A stretch of 64,000 nt of DNA from Parietichytrium sp. I65-24A. Its lineage: Eukaryota; Sar; Bigyra; Thraustochytrida; Thraustochytriidae. The position numbers and the translations under genes are program-made. Shown here one piece after another: positions 1 through 9,919 of this stretch (position 1 is the first letter of the stretch; the number at the start of each line of letters is the position of its first letter). Below the pieces are notes generated by a model. It saw nothing but the letters and a program-made list of their open reading frames with translations. It searched no databases and was not told the origin of the DNA. Location: the NCBI GenBank assembly GCA_012862575.1, contig BLSF01000035.1, positions 400,965 to 464,964 on the forward strand. Direction: 5' to 3'.

Positions 1-1667
1 TCCCCGGACCGTGCGATTGGCCCTCGCTCGTCAAACGAACGAACTGGGGACAGAGCGTATAAATGATCATTACCTTCTCTTCATGCCTGGCGCGCCGCAA
101 CGAGGTTGCTGAGCGCGACCGGTTCAAACCAAAGATTTTTTTTACACAACTATCCTCATTTCCCCTTACGCATGTTGCCCCACGAGTCGACCAACTCCTC
201 CGGGTCAGAAACGGTTTCATTCGACTCTTTCCGGACCGGCCCCGGTCCCGTTAGGCCCACGCCGGAAAAGCCGAAATGCGAAAGCGACGGACGAAATGCT
301 TGAGCTGGAAATGACCGTAAATTGTTTTCATTGACTTTGCACGACTAGAACTGGGACGATTTTACCCATTTTGTTTTAATCCACTTTGAGAAACCTCGCG
401 TTCCTGGCACATCTTCTCTATTCTTACATCCTTACATCCTTACATTCTCATCTTGCTCTCACTCTTCGTGCATTATTGCCGACGCAAGCATCATCGACAG
501 ATCTCACAGCACTTGCACGGCTATTATTAGTGTATGTTGGTGTGGTCCCACGTTCAACCTGAATTCTGCCGTCCTTGACGTTTCGTCAATTAGAGTCTCT
601 CATGAACAGCAACACGGCCGACCAGCAACTCTGTTGAACAAAAACTTTGCTCTGAGTTCTGACCACGTTCTGGCATTTAAAAATTCTAAATTCTAAATTT
701 GTTCTGTTCTGAATTATTCTGAACCGAAACAGCTTCTTCTGAATTTCTGAATTTCGGAACTCTATAAACTCTATCATAGAGGCAAGCCGGGAGAGGTGCT
801 AGCACGTCAATACTGTTTGATAAGACAGCACTCTTAGACAATTTGCTACTTATTTCAACAATAATTCGCTACTGAATCGCGGTCGCCATTAAATCATTAC
901 CGGCATCCCAACGACTACCACGATATCCGAAACTATCCTTGGCTACTGGATCGCCTAGGCCCCGTCTCCTGGCGACGGTCACGGTGTCAGTGTCACAGAA
1001 TGTCACAGAGCTCAATGCGCCTTCTTACTAATTTAACCTAAGCAGTGGTTGCAGAGCCCGGGTAATGCCCACATACACATTAACGTAGCATGGTGCAGAG
1101 TATGGGATTGTGAAAATTGTGAAAATAGAAAGTTTGTTTGTTTGTTCGGAGTGAACAATTATTGGATTGACAGCGAATGCAAAGACAGTGAAAGCAAAGA
1201 CGGCACAGCACGTCAATGGCAAGAGAGGAAACGTGGTTGTGAGACTGTGAGATTGTGAGATTGTGAGATTGTGAGATTGTAGGACTGTGCGACGGAGTGT
1301 GGGGCTGAGACGCCAAAAGCAATCAACGTCGCGGCGAGAGGAAGGGCTGATTTGGTACGTCTTCCCAAGCTGCTTCCGACGAGCGCGGCCATAATCTCTT
1401 TCACTTTCGGTGGCTTCGTCCACGGTGTTCTTGGTGCCCTTCGCTCAGGGTGATATATATATATTCATATATATATATTCGACGGGCCACTCGGCAGGTT
1501 TGCTCTCAGAGGTGAATTAGTTGGAACCCTTCAGCCAGACGTCTCGCTGTTGCTGGTTTGGGGTAGCACCTGGCCGGAGAAGCAGAGGGCTCGCGCCTTC
1601 TCGCCTGGTGAGCGAGCCGGCCCCGCTGCATTCGATCAACGGCAGTCGTTAGGAAAGGAGAGCCAAA
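1..1667. other. Intergenic region, no gene supported
   Basis: No reading frame here looks like a protein. It holds AT-rich stretches, a run of TGTGAGAT octamers near 1241-1284 and a TA-dinucleotide tract near 1450-1482. The last 150 bases are the probable promoter and 5' leader of the cotransporter gene that starts at 1668. Confidence 0.6.
1241..1284. repeat. Short tandem repeat (TGTGAGAT)n
   Basis: Four to five near-perfect copies of an eight-base unit. A simple satellite with no coding meaning seen. Confidence 0.7.
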
Positions 1668-4600
1668 ATGCTGGAAATGAGGAAGCAGCAACTGGCAACA
1701 CTGCTGTTTGCCGGAGGAGAGCCGGGAGGCCTGGTACTCGACGACACGAGCCGCTCGGGGCTGAGACAATGTGATGTGGAATCTACATCTGGCCCGGCGA
1801 AAGCTGGGCCTGCCAAGAAGCAGGGCACCCTGATGGGCGTGTACATTCCCGTCGCGGCGAGCATGTGGGGAGTGCTTATTTTCATTAGATTTAGCGTAAT
1901 TGTCGGGTATGCAGGGTGGATCATGGCGGTGGGCTTTGTCCTCCTCTCTGCTTTTGTGCAGGTTTTGACGACGCTCTCGCTGTGCGCGGTGCTAAGCAAT
2001 TCGAGCAATTACTCGGGCGGGACGTTTGGGATCTTGAAACGCAACGTAGGGGGCGAGATTGCGGGCGTAGTCTGCCTGCTTTATTACCTTGGCATGACCA
2101 CCATGGCGAGCGTGGAGCTCCTTGGTAGTGTGCAAGCCATTGACTATGTGTTGACCGGCACGGAAACGTATCACGGGACCAGTCTCACCGGGAGCACGTA
2201 CTGGGACCAGCTTATGCTCGGCGGGCCTCTTCTCTTCGTCCTCGCCTTTGTCCGAGCCTTTGACGTCCGCTACGTCCACATCATGACGTTCTTCATTCTA
2301 TTGGTGGTGCTGGTCAGCTACCTATTCGGTTTCCTCGGGCTGTTCCTCACGGCGGGATCCTGGCGCGGTGCGTTGGAAGGCATCCCTGGTGTCACGGGAA
2401 TAAATGAAACCACGTTCTTGTCCACAGCCCTCCCGAATTTTGCGGCACCAGAGTACAGCGAGGAAGACCTGTACGATATTTACGGCGTAACCGAAGAGAT
2501 GGTGGAAGAAAATAAACTCAAGGACCCCACATCGGCCCTCTCACTAATCTTTCCCATGTTTTTGGGAGTCTTCCAGGGAGGGAACAAAGCCCCGGACTTG
2601 GAGCGGCCGAATCACAGTATCGTGAAAGGCACGCTCATGGCCATAGCTACCTCTTTCTGCATCTATACGCTCCTCTTCTTGCTCTTTGGTGCCGTAGCGG
2701 AGAGGGAGGTTTTAAAGGTCGAATTTCTCTTGTTTTCCGATCTAACCTGGCCATCGAAATACATTGGCGTCATAGGATCGGTGCTCGTAGGTATCGGCGC
2801 CTGCGTAGAACTGCTGGAGATTGGGCCAACAGTTCTTCATGCTGTGGCTTCGGATGGGCTGTTCTCCTTCTTGCAGCGCTTGGGCCTGCATAAAAAGACT
2901 GCCAAAGGCGAGCCAGTTCGCGCCGTGCTGGTTAGCTTTTCCATCAATTTTTGCCTGCTGTTCATCACAAGCGCGTACTTTGAAACGCTAGCCACGGTCG
3001 TAACCTTGCTTTTCATGCAGGCCTACTTTTGCATGCACCTTGCCCTGGTCCTTAACGAATTTCAGCGCCACGCAAGCTGGCGCCCCACTTTTAAGTACTA
3101 CCACTGGTCGACGGCGTTGATTGGCTCCGTCACAACGTTTGTGCTAATGTTTTACATCAGCTGGGAGATTGCTCTCGCGGTGCTCCTCATCGCCCTCTTG
3201 CTCATGGTCATTGCCAAGGTGATCGAGGAGCCCAAGCGCAAAGGTCTCGCCACGCAAACGCTCATGAAGGGCAGGGCACTCAACTTTATGCTTACCGATA
3301 CGATGCTCGTACACCGCGCCCTTCTAGTTAAACGGGAGAAGAAGCGCCATGAATTTCGCTTGGGCAAAGATTCGCAGGTACAAATCGAAGTTGTCAGTGA
3401 AAACAGCGACAAAGACAAGAACATTATCCTGCCCAAGAGGAAGACGACTTCGCGCTTGATTCATCTAGAGAAAATGATTCAAGATGATGAGCATGACGAG
3501 GACCGTTTCTGGGAGCCCCAGCTCTTGTGCCTCATTGATGACCCGGAGAGCTCTTCTCGTGAGATGGGCCATCTTAAACTTCTGCACTTTGCCGAGCAAA
3601 TCTGCACTCGCGGTGTTGCCCCTCAGTTGGCAATGGTCGCGAGCGTCCTGACAGCGGGCCAAGCTTCAGTTCGCACGCAGGTTGCTGAGCAAGCATTAGC
3701 TCTGCGCCTCAAGCTGTTTTCGCTCACCTCCTATACAAACTTGCCGGCCTTTCCGCGCGTTGTGATTGCACCCTCTACCGCCACCCGGGCAGACAGTTAC
3801 ATCATGCTCATGCAATCCGTTGGCGTTGGCATGTTGACACCAAATCTCACCTTGCTCTCTTTCGAGCATCCGGACCTCTTCAAGCTCGTCCAAAACGCGG
3901 ATCTCACTACCAAAGAATTGATCATCCTCAAGGACGAACTTCCGCTGGAGTACAAGCACAAGGCTTCGAAAGTTGTCAAATTGCGCACCCCAAACAACTC
4001 TGTCATAAGGCGTATTGAAGGCAGGGATACGGCACCCCGCAATGGCTTGGGTACGGAACCCACGCCGGAAAGCTCCGTGCACGAAGGTTCCGTTCATGGC
4101 AAGCAAGACGGGTTCCGCCAGCCCTCAGAGAGCGTCATTCGGCAAGTTGCACAGGAACTCGAAGCTGCTGTCGAGGAGGATGAGAACGGCAGAAATGAAA
4201 ATGTTTCGGAAATGTCAAGGCGGATGTCAAGGCGCCTAAGCCGAAGAGCGAGCCGGCCTCGCTTTCAAAGCGAAGAAGAAGACGAAGATGAGGACGACTC
4301 GGAGCATGTCGACCAGGACACTATTGAGGATCTTGACCTCTTACACTTTAACCGACGAGACCGTAAGAGAAGGGCTCGCCTACTCCGCAGGTATGGCACG
4401 ATTGACGTGTGGTGGATTCTCAAGCAAGGCGGCCTCCCTGTCATCGTTGCACAATTGCTCTCCACGCACAGGGTGTGGAAAAATTGCGATCTTCGCGTAT
4501 TCGTGGTAGTGGAGGCGCATCAAATGGACGACGTGATGACAGCAATGCTCACAGTGCAAGTGCAAGGGTTCCTGAAAGCTATGCGTGTACACGCTGAAGT

Positions 4601-5108
4601 CGAGGTGCTTCAAGTTGATCCAAAGACTCGGGTAGTATTGCGCAACACGATTATACGCGAATTTTCCGATATTGAGGACGGAGCGAGTATCAAACGATCA
4701 AAGACAACTGGAAACAACGTAGAGGATAGTTTGTTTTTCAAGAATTTGAAGAACGATGGAGCTCAAAGTGAGGGGGGCTCTGCCGCATCTGACTACACTA
4801 GGCGGGTAGGATCGGGTTACCAGCGCATGCCCGCAGTCATGGACCTCTTCCCTGAGGCCATGCCCGAGACTCAAAACAGCGCTGAGCAAAAGACGATCCG
4901 CAAAGCTGCAATTCAGCTCTACAACAACCTTCTCGTGGAACACTCTATTGATGCTGAGCTGGTCATACTAAACTTGCCTGCGCCAATGCCGGATCAGAGC
5001 GCGAAAGAATACAAACAAGACTTGCTGGAGCTCACGGAAGCAATGGATCGCGTGGCATTCATTCACACTCCAGGCAACTCCAACAACTTGGACAGGTTTA
5101 CGGCTTGA
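1668..5108 (+). CDS. SLC12-type cation-chloride cotransporter
   Basis: Intronless gene for a 1146-residue membrane transporter that should move chloride together with potassium (KCC-like) or with sodium and potassium, and so control cell volume and ion balance. The start of the transport core carries the family hallmark GTLMGVYIP at about residues 44-52, followed by about twelve hydrophobic segments up to about residue 515. The amino-acid-permease-like core contains the FPMFLGVFQGGNKAPDL stretch. The remaining cytosolic half matches the SLC12 C-terminal domain in length and order (LCLIDDPE, LSTHRVWKNCDLRVFVV). It has acidic and basic low-complexity inserts near residues 860-900. The ATG at 1668 is preceded by a purine-rich leader. 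An AATAAA lies about 75 bases after the stop. Which ions are carried cannot be decided from sequence alone. Confidence 0.93.
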   Translation: MLEMRKQQLATLLFAGGEPGGLVLDDTSRSGLRQCDVESTSGPAKAGPAKKQGTLMGVYIPVAASMWGVLIFIRFSVIVGYAGWIMAVGFVLLSAFVQVLTTLSLCAVLSNSSNYSGGTFGILKRNVGGEIAGVVCLLYYLGMTTMASVELLGSVQAIDYVLTGTETYHGTSLTGSTYWDQLMLGGPLLFVLAFVRAFDVRYVHIMTFFILLVVLVSYLFGFLGLFLTAGSWRGALEGIPGVTGINETTFLSTALPNFAAPEYSEEDLYDIYGVTEEMVEENKLKDPTSALSLIFPMFLGVFQGGNKAPDLERPNHSIVKGTLMAIATSFCIYTLLFLLFGAVAEREVLKVEFLLFSDLTWPSKYIGVIGSVLVGIGACVELLEIGPTVLHAVASDGLFSFLQRLGLHKKTAKGEPVRAVLVSFSINFCLLFITSAYFETLATVVTLLFMQAYFCMHLALVLNEFQRHASWRPTFKYYHWSTALIGSVTTFVLMFYISWEIALAVLLIALLLMVIAKVIEEPKRKGLATQTLMKGRALNFMLTDTMLVHRALLVKREKKRHEFRLGKDSQVQIEVVSENSDKDKNIILPKRKTTSRLIHLEKMIQDDEHDEDRFWEPQLLCLIDDPESSSREMGHLKLLHFAEQICTRGVAPQLAMVASVLTAGQASVRTQVAEQALALRLKLFSLTSYTNLPAFPRVVIAPSTATRADSYIMLMQSVGVGMLTPNLTLLSFEHPDLFKLVQNADLTTKELIILKDELPLEYKHKASKVVKLRTPNNSVIRRIEGRDTAPRNGLGTEPTPESSVHEGSVHGKQDGFRQPSESVIRQVAQELEAAVEEDENGRNENVSEMSRRMSRRLSRRASRPRFQSEEEDEDEDDSEHVDQDTIEDLDLLHFNRRDRKRRARLLRRYGTIDVWWILKQGGLPVIVAQLLSTHRVWKNCDLRVFVVVEAHQMDDVMTAMLTVQVQGFLKAMRVHAEVEVLQVDPKTRVVLRNTIIREFSDIEDGASIKRSKTTGNNVEDSLFFKNLKNDGAQSEGGSAASDYTRRVGSGYQRMPAVMDLFPEAMPETQNSAEQKTIRKAAIQLYNNLLVEHSIDAELVILNLPAPMPDQSAKEYKQDLLELTEAMDRVAFIHTPGNSNNLDRFTA

Positions 5109-5238
5109 AGTGGTTGGTTAGGGAGCGGGCAAAAGGCACAACATAATTCTTGAGCCGTGTGTAACTATTTTCCAAGTTTTTTTTAATAAATAAAAAATAT
5201 ACAAGTATGTACCGTAAGGAAAAATGCTGTTCTGGAGG

Positions 5239-5411
5239 GAGCAGTAGTTAAACTGGCCACACTGCCGTTTGCCGGAGGAGAGCCGGGAGGCCTGGTACTC
5301 GACGACACGAGCCGCTCGGGGCTGAGGCAATGTGATGTGGAGTCTACATCTGGCCCCAAAAAAGCTGGGCCTGCAAAAAAGCAGGGCACTCTGACGGGCG
5401 TGTACATTCCC
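5239..5411 (+). pseudogene. Truncated duplicate of the cotransporter N-terminal coding region
   Basis: This stretch repeats positions about 1688-1850 of the cotransporter with only scattered substitutions, including the codons for the GTL-GVYIP motif, then stops matching right after them. The copy has no transmembrane core and runs into unrelated sequence. It lies 130 bases after the parent gene's stop, in the same orientation, so it is a recent partial tandem duplication. An open frame of 92 codons crosses it but encodes no transporter. Confidence 0.85.
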
Positions 5412-8299
5412 GGCACCAAGCTTTTTCTCACAAAGACAGACCTCTTAAGTTCATGGCTGTCCAGCGCTGTGTGTCAAAACAAAACAGATATCGCAACTTT
5501 AGGTCAGACACAATGTCCAATTTCAACAATACAAAGCAAAAGCAATATCCCAACAACACGCTACGTTTCCGTAAGCACTTTTTGCTCCACGTTGAACTCA
5601 GAAGGAAGGCAGTAAGGTATGTGTATTTTCATGCTTTTCCTCAAAAAGGGTTTGCTAACATCCATTTCCTCATCGTCGTTCAAACGCGTGTACAGCAAAC
5701 ATGCCTACAGAAAAGATCCATATCAGATGGATCGAAGGAGCCGCAAAGCCCCGGTAGCGATTTCCCTCCCCTTCTCCTCTCTCCCTTTCGACAATTGTAC
5801 TTCACCCCTCAGAGATCTTGGTGATTTTTTGTCGTCACGCAAACGTCAAGAGTAGCAAGTATTACTTTACATCCTTGGGGATTCGCGCAAATGCCGAACT
5901 CTTCCAGGAGAGCAAGATGTTCTATTCTTTCTCTGCAATAAAAACTCACCTCAATTTAGAATGAGATCCGACGGGATGGCTCGCACAGAGAAAAATATCA
6001 TGACACCACTGTACATTCTGTAACAAATAAACAAGTGTCCACGAGATTAGTCAATCGTCCGTTCTATACACGCTTGCCGCAATTTTTGAACCAAACAAAC
6101 ACAATGCATGCCACGCAGCCAAAAGTCCTCGGGTTCACGTTGATCATCATGGTATTCAGAAGACCGTCGTGTGAAAAAGATTATCTTCACAGGACTCTTT
6201 GACCACATGTTTGCGGATGGGCAGAGGTTCAACTATAAAAACCAAGCCCAAGACAGGAGAGCAGCCATTTCACAAAGAGATGAGAAGGGTTGGTTGCGCG
6301 GAGAGCAATGCCTCTCTACTGGTGTTGCGATCTCCACCTCGCCAGTGACTGCTCTGAAGAAAAAGCAAGCCGATGGCAGAACAAGGGCAGAGAATCGCAG
6401 AATATTCGCTCTTGCGCATTTGAGTGGCTGATATCACCCCTGGGAGTAGAATCAGTGATACAGTTAAAGCGATGCGCTGGTATTAACCCTTTTCTCTGAT
6501 CCATCCTGACCCTCAACAACGATCTCTCTCTAGTTTCGCATTGGCCTTTGCTCAATCCATTGCCAGCAAGGAGATGCTGGGACCTTGGGTATATCTATGT
6601 ATCCGAGATTATTGGGTTAAGTGTTTTGCATCCTCACGGAAATCAGAGTGGTGCATGACTAAACGTTGTCTTCATCTACAATGACCCAGCATCCCATGCG
6701 GACTTGCCATGTGCGCGCGAACGTATCTCTCTTCCCTTATAACCCCTCCGACAGTTCGAGCTTACCTCTTATCAAACCCGTGTTGCGTCTCCAAGAAACC
6801 CGCGATCAAGATGAGCGGTGCTACTCAGTACTTGGGAGTACACTGTATGAAAACAATCCACGCAAACAAGAACAATGTTAGATGAGTATGACCCGGAAAC
6901 AACCAGTTGGAGAGTGGTTGTGGCCTTAAGGCCCATCGCGACCAAGCACGCCTTTTTGCAATCACACAGAGTCGCAATTAAATGCAATCCCGTGCCATAA
7001 GCCTGCCAGCAGAACGCCAACAGAAAACACGAGATCCCTTATGCAACGCTCCAAGGCAATACCCGCCATATCTATCTTCCACAAAGGGTCCTCCGAATGC
7101 GTGGTGCAAAATAGCCACGGCACTCCGTCTCCGACAGCGAGCCGCCAGAGAGCATCGGACCCCGGTGGTTTCGGCGCGCGCCAACACGACTCCCTTCTTC
7201 CCCCCACCCCACCCCACATCACGCATTCCACGCCAGGGAACCACCGCGAAATGTTCGAGCGCTCCAAAGAGTTTGCGCTTTCTTGGTATACAGCGCCAAC
7301 CCAAACGATTGGATGCTCAATCCATCTTGCACTGACTCAAACAAAAAATGGCATAGTCACCGCATCATCATCCCGAGCCCGAAAGCCCGCTAGACACGGC
7401 CGGCTTAATGTGCAGTCACCACCTCTCCACCACCACCACCTCCCACAACACGCGCCCCACGGAATACTACCACACAATCCCGACTCTCCAGACTCCATGA
7501 CACTCTGCATTTTCCACGTACCTTTTTGCAGCTTGTCACTCTTTCGGCGCTTTCTTGCCGCGGCTGAGATGGCCAACTTCAACTTCGTCCATGTCGCCTA
7601 CGCGAGAGATCTCTCAGCCGCCGCGTTCCATCGTGGGCGCTTCACAAAACCACACTGTGGTCAAGTGGTCAAGGCGTCACCCGCGTTTCAAGTTTGCTCA
7701 GTGTCATTCATTCACAGTGTCTATCGCTTCCATCGTCTTCCATCGCCCCCACCCAACTTTGCCAATTCTGCTAGTCTGCTAATTCTGCTAATGAATTCAA
7801 TGAACGCAACTTACGCAACTTGTCTTTTTTTGCCAAGTCGCAACGCAGAGTGCTAGGTGGTACTAGTGGCTTCGCGTAGCCAGCGGCTGCCAGCGCGTGA
7901 GATGGGAATGGATGGACGTGTGGAGGCGTAGACCGCGCCGTAGGAAATGGATGGATGGAACAGAAAGAACAGGGAAATGGGTGGAGGCAGCAAAGAGAGA
8001 CTCACAGATGCCCTCGATGGACGCTGGGCAAATTTAGTGTAATTTAGACTTAGAAAAAAGAAACGATTTTGGTGTGGAAGAAATGTAGAAGGTGATGACC
8101 CTACCCTATGCCCCCGCATTTTCTCGTTCTTTTCTTTTTTTATACTAAATAGTGAAGGGAAAAAAAATCGTTTTAGGGAGAGCCTCGTAGTCCATCAAAA
8201 CATTCCTCAAGTGCAGGAAGCCTTGCGTTTCAGCAGCACGAAAAATTATGACGGAACTGATTACGTACGTATACACAGAGCACCTGCCAGGAGGCCACT
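5412..8299. other. Intergenic region, no gene supported
   Basis: Several open frames occur, the longest at 7041-7856 on the plus strand, but their translations are compositionally random and carry no domain, signal peptide or membrane pattern. I cannot rule out short exons of a spliced gene. Confidence 0.5.
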
Positions 8300-9118
8300 T
8301 CATCTCGACAATGTCATGCGAACTGAGCTGAGGATCTCCAGGAGCTGGGCACCGAGGGAATTGAATAGGTCGCTCTTTGCTGCGACATAGCACGCGCCAG
8401 ATACGAACGCAACTGATACTGTGAGAAGTCCGTACGCCAGAAACTTCATGAAACCTATTCGGCGCTGGAACTCTTTGGTGTCGTTTACACGCGGAAATGG
8501 GACGGGTGGAACTGGCTTGTCCAAAAATTTACAGAGCGGTTCCCAGCCTTCCGCGACGCTGAAAACGAGTAACTTCTCGCTTGGAACCCGCTTTTTGACG
8601 TAGGCAATGTGTTCGTCGTAAGCCCGGATGACCTTTTCTTTGTCTGGAAATGCATCGCGAAAGAGGGACCGATTCCAGATCAAGTCTGTGGTCATTTTGG
8701 CAAAGCTGCGCATGATTGTGGTGGAGAGAATCGGGCGAAATGGGAAGGTCTGCGTGTAATAGATGGTCGCCATCATGCTCTTGTACCAGCCTTCACCGCC
8801 ATTTGGATGCACGTTGAGGAGGATTTTCGCGTTGGGGTTCGCCTCCCACAGTTCTTCCCAAACGGATGTGGTCGGGAAATCTGTCACGGCGTCATAGTCA
8901 CCGAGAACCTGGTCCCAGTCGCACTGAGCGCCTAGAGGGAGCTTGGCGACACGAACCCAGAACGGCAGGTGCGTCCCCATGTTGAGAAAGACTTCTTTCA
9001 TATGATAAGTTTTATACCCGAGGATATTCAGTGCCTCCATTGTCGACATGGTGCCGCATCGCCCATACCCTGCGCCAATCACCTTGATCCCATTGCCCCT
9101 GCGGCCCGAGCGCTCCAT
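8300..9118 (-). CDS. Sulfotransferase-like P-loop protein with C-terminal membrane anchor
   Basis: A 272-residue protein. Its N-terminus has a phosphosulfate-binding loop of the sulfotransferase family (GAGYGRCGTMST, about residues 15-26). Next come the usual MEALNILGYKTYHM and DYDAVTDFPTTSVWEELWEANPNAKILL segments, which match the Sulfotransfer_4 type found in algae, fungi and animals. A hydrophobic segment near residues 229-248 suggests tail anchoring, perhaps in the Golgi. The expected reaction is transfer of sulfate from PAPS to an alcohol or amine; the acceptor is unknown. The frame is open four codons upstream of the chosen ATG but has no earlier ATG. The VRxPxxR-type motif that usually follows the beta strand reads LNVHPNGGEGWYKS here, so activity is uncertain. 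Confidence 0.8.
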   Translation of the reverse strand: MERSGRRGNGIKVIGAGYGRCGTMSTMEALNILGYKTYHMKEVFLNMGTHLPFWVRVAKLPLGAQCDWDQVLGDYDAVTDFPTTSVWEELWEANPNAKILLNVHPNGGEGWYKSMMATIYYTQTFPFRPILSTTIMRSFAKMTTDLIWNRSLFRDAFPDKEKVIRAYDEHIAYVKKRVPSEKLLVFSVAEGWEPLCKFLDKPVPPVPFPRVNDTKEFQRRIGFMKFLAYGLLTVSVAFVSGACYVAAKSDLFNSLGAQLLEILSSVRMTLSR

Positions 9119-9919
9119 CTGCTCCAACACACTTGACCCGTCTAACTATCTCCAACACCCCAAAGTCACTGTCGAGTCGACAGAAAGAAGCTCTGTTTGT
9201 TTGCCCACGCCAATGCAAACACTGAATCGTCAAATGAGGTCTGGCTCGTCAAATGACAGCTGCCCTCTGCTGCCCCGAGGGATTGGAAAGTAGGAACGAA
9301 TGATAGAATTAAAGAATGCATCATTGAATGAATGAATGAATGAAGGCTTGATGGCGACCGTGTCGCGAGTGTACCCACTTGGGCATTGGCTTGAGTGCAT
9401 TCATTGATCTTCACTCCAACCGAGACTTTTCTCCTTTCTTTCCTAACTGTTCAGAAATATCCAGACTTACGAGCACGACAGCCAGGCGCTAGCGCACATG
9501 CGAATCATCTTCTTCCTTTCTCATTGCGCAACTGCACGTCTCCTCACAGTGAGCACCAAATGCTAGAATTCTAAATCTGAATTCTGAATCTTTCAATGCC
9601 GACTGACACACCTGTGTCGAAGCGAAGGAAGCGTGTCGTTGATTGTGCAAAACAATCAAAATTCGAAATTCCCAAGTGTGAAAAGATTTTTTATGGTTTA
9701 CAAAACTTACGCGTCGTCACGACCCCAAACCAACCCGCCAGCGTACGGGACTTTATGGAATACAGTGAGAGAAAAATTCACTACCGATTCGAGTAGTCTG
9801 GAGAACCGGGTGTCTGGAGCGAACGTGCGAGAACCGGGATTAACGGGATGACGACACACACATACACATGCACATAATGCACATACACATTCGCAGAGAT
9901 GGAGGTTCGAAGCCAAAAG
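9119..9919. other. Intergenic region between two minus-strand genes
   Basis: No gene seen. It contains a short (ATGA)n run near 9325-9342 and a CA-rich tract near 9855-9890 just after the end of the ferric reductase gene. Confidence 0.55.

Noticed and set aside
7041-7856. Open frame of 271 codons on the plus strand
   Set aside because: Composition is random, there is no domain or signal pattern, and two other frames overlap it with similar length.
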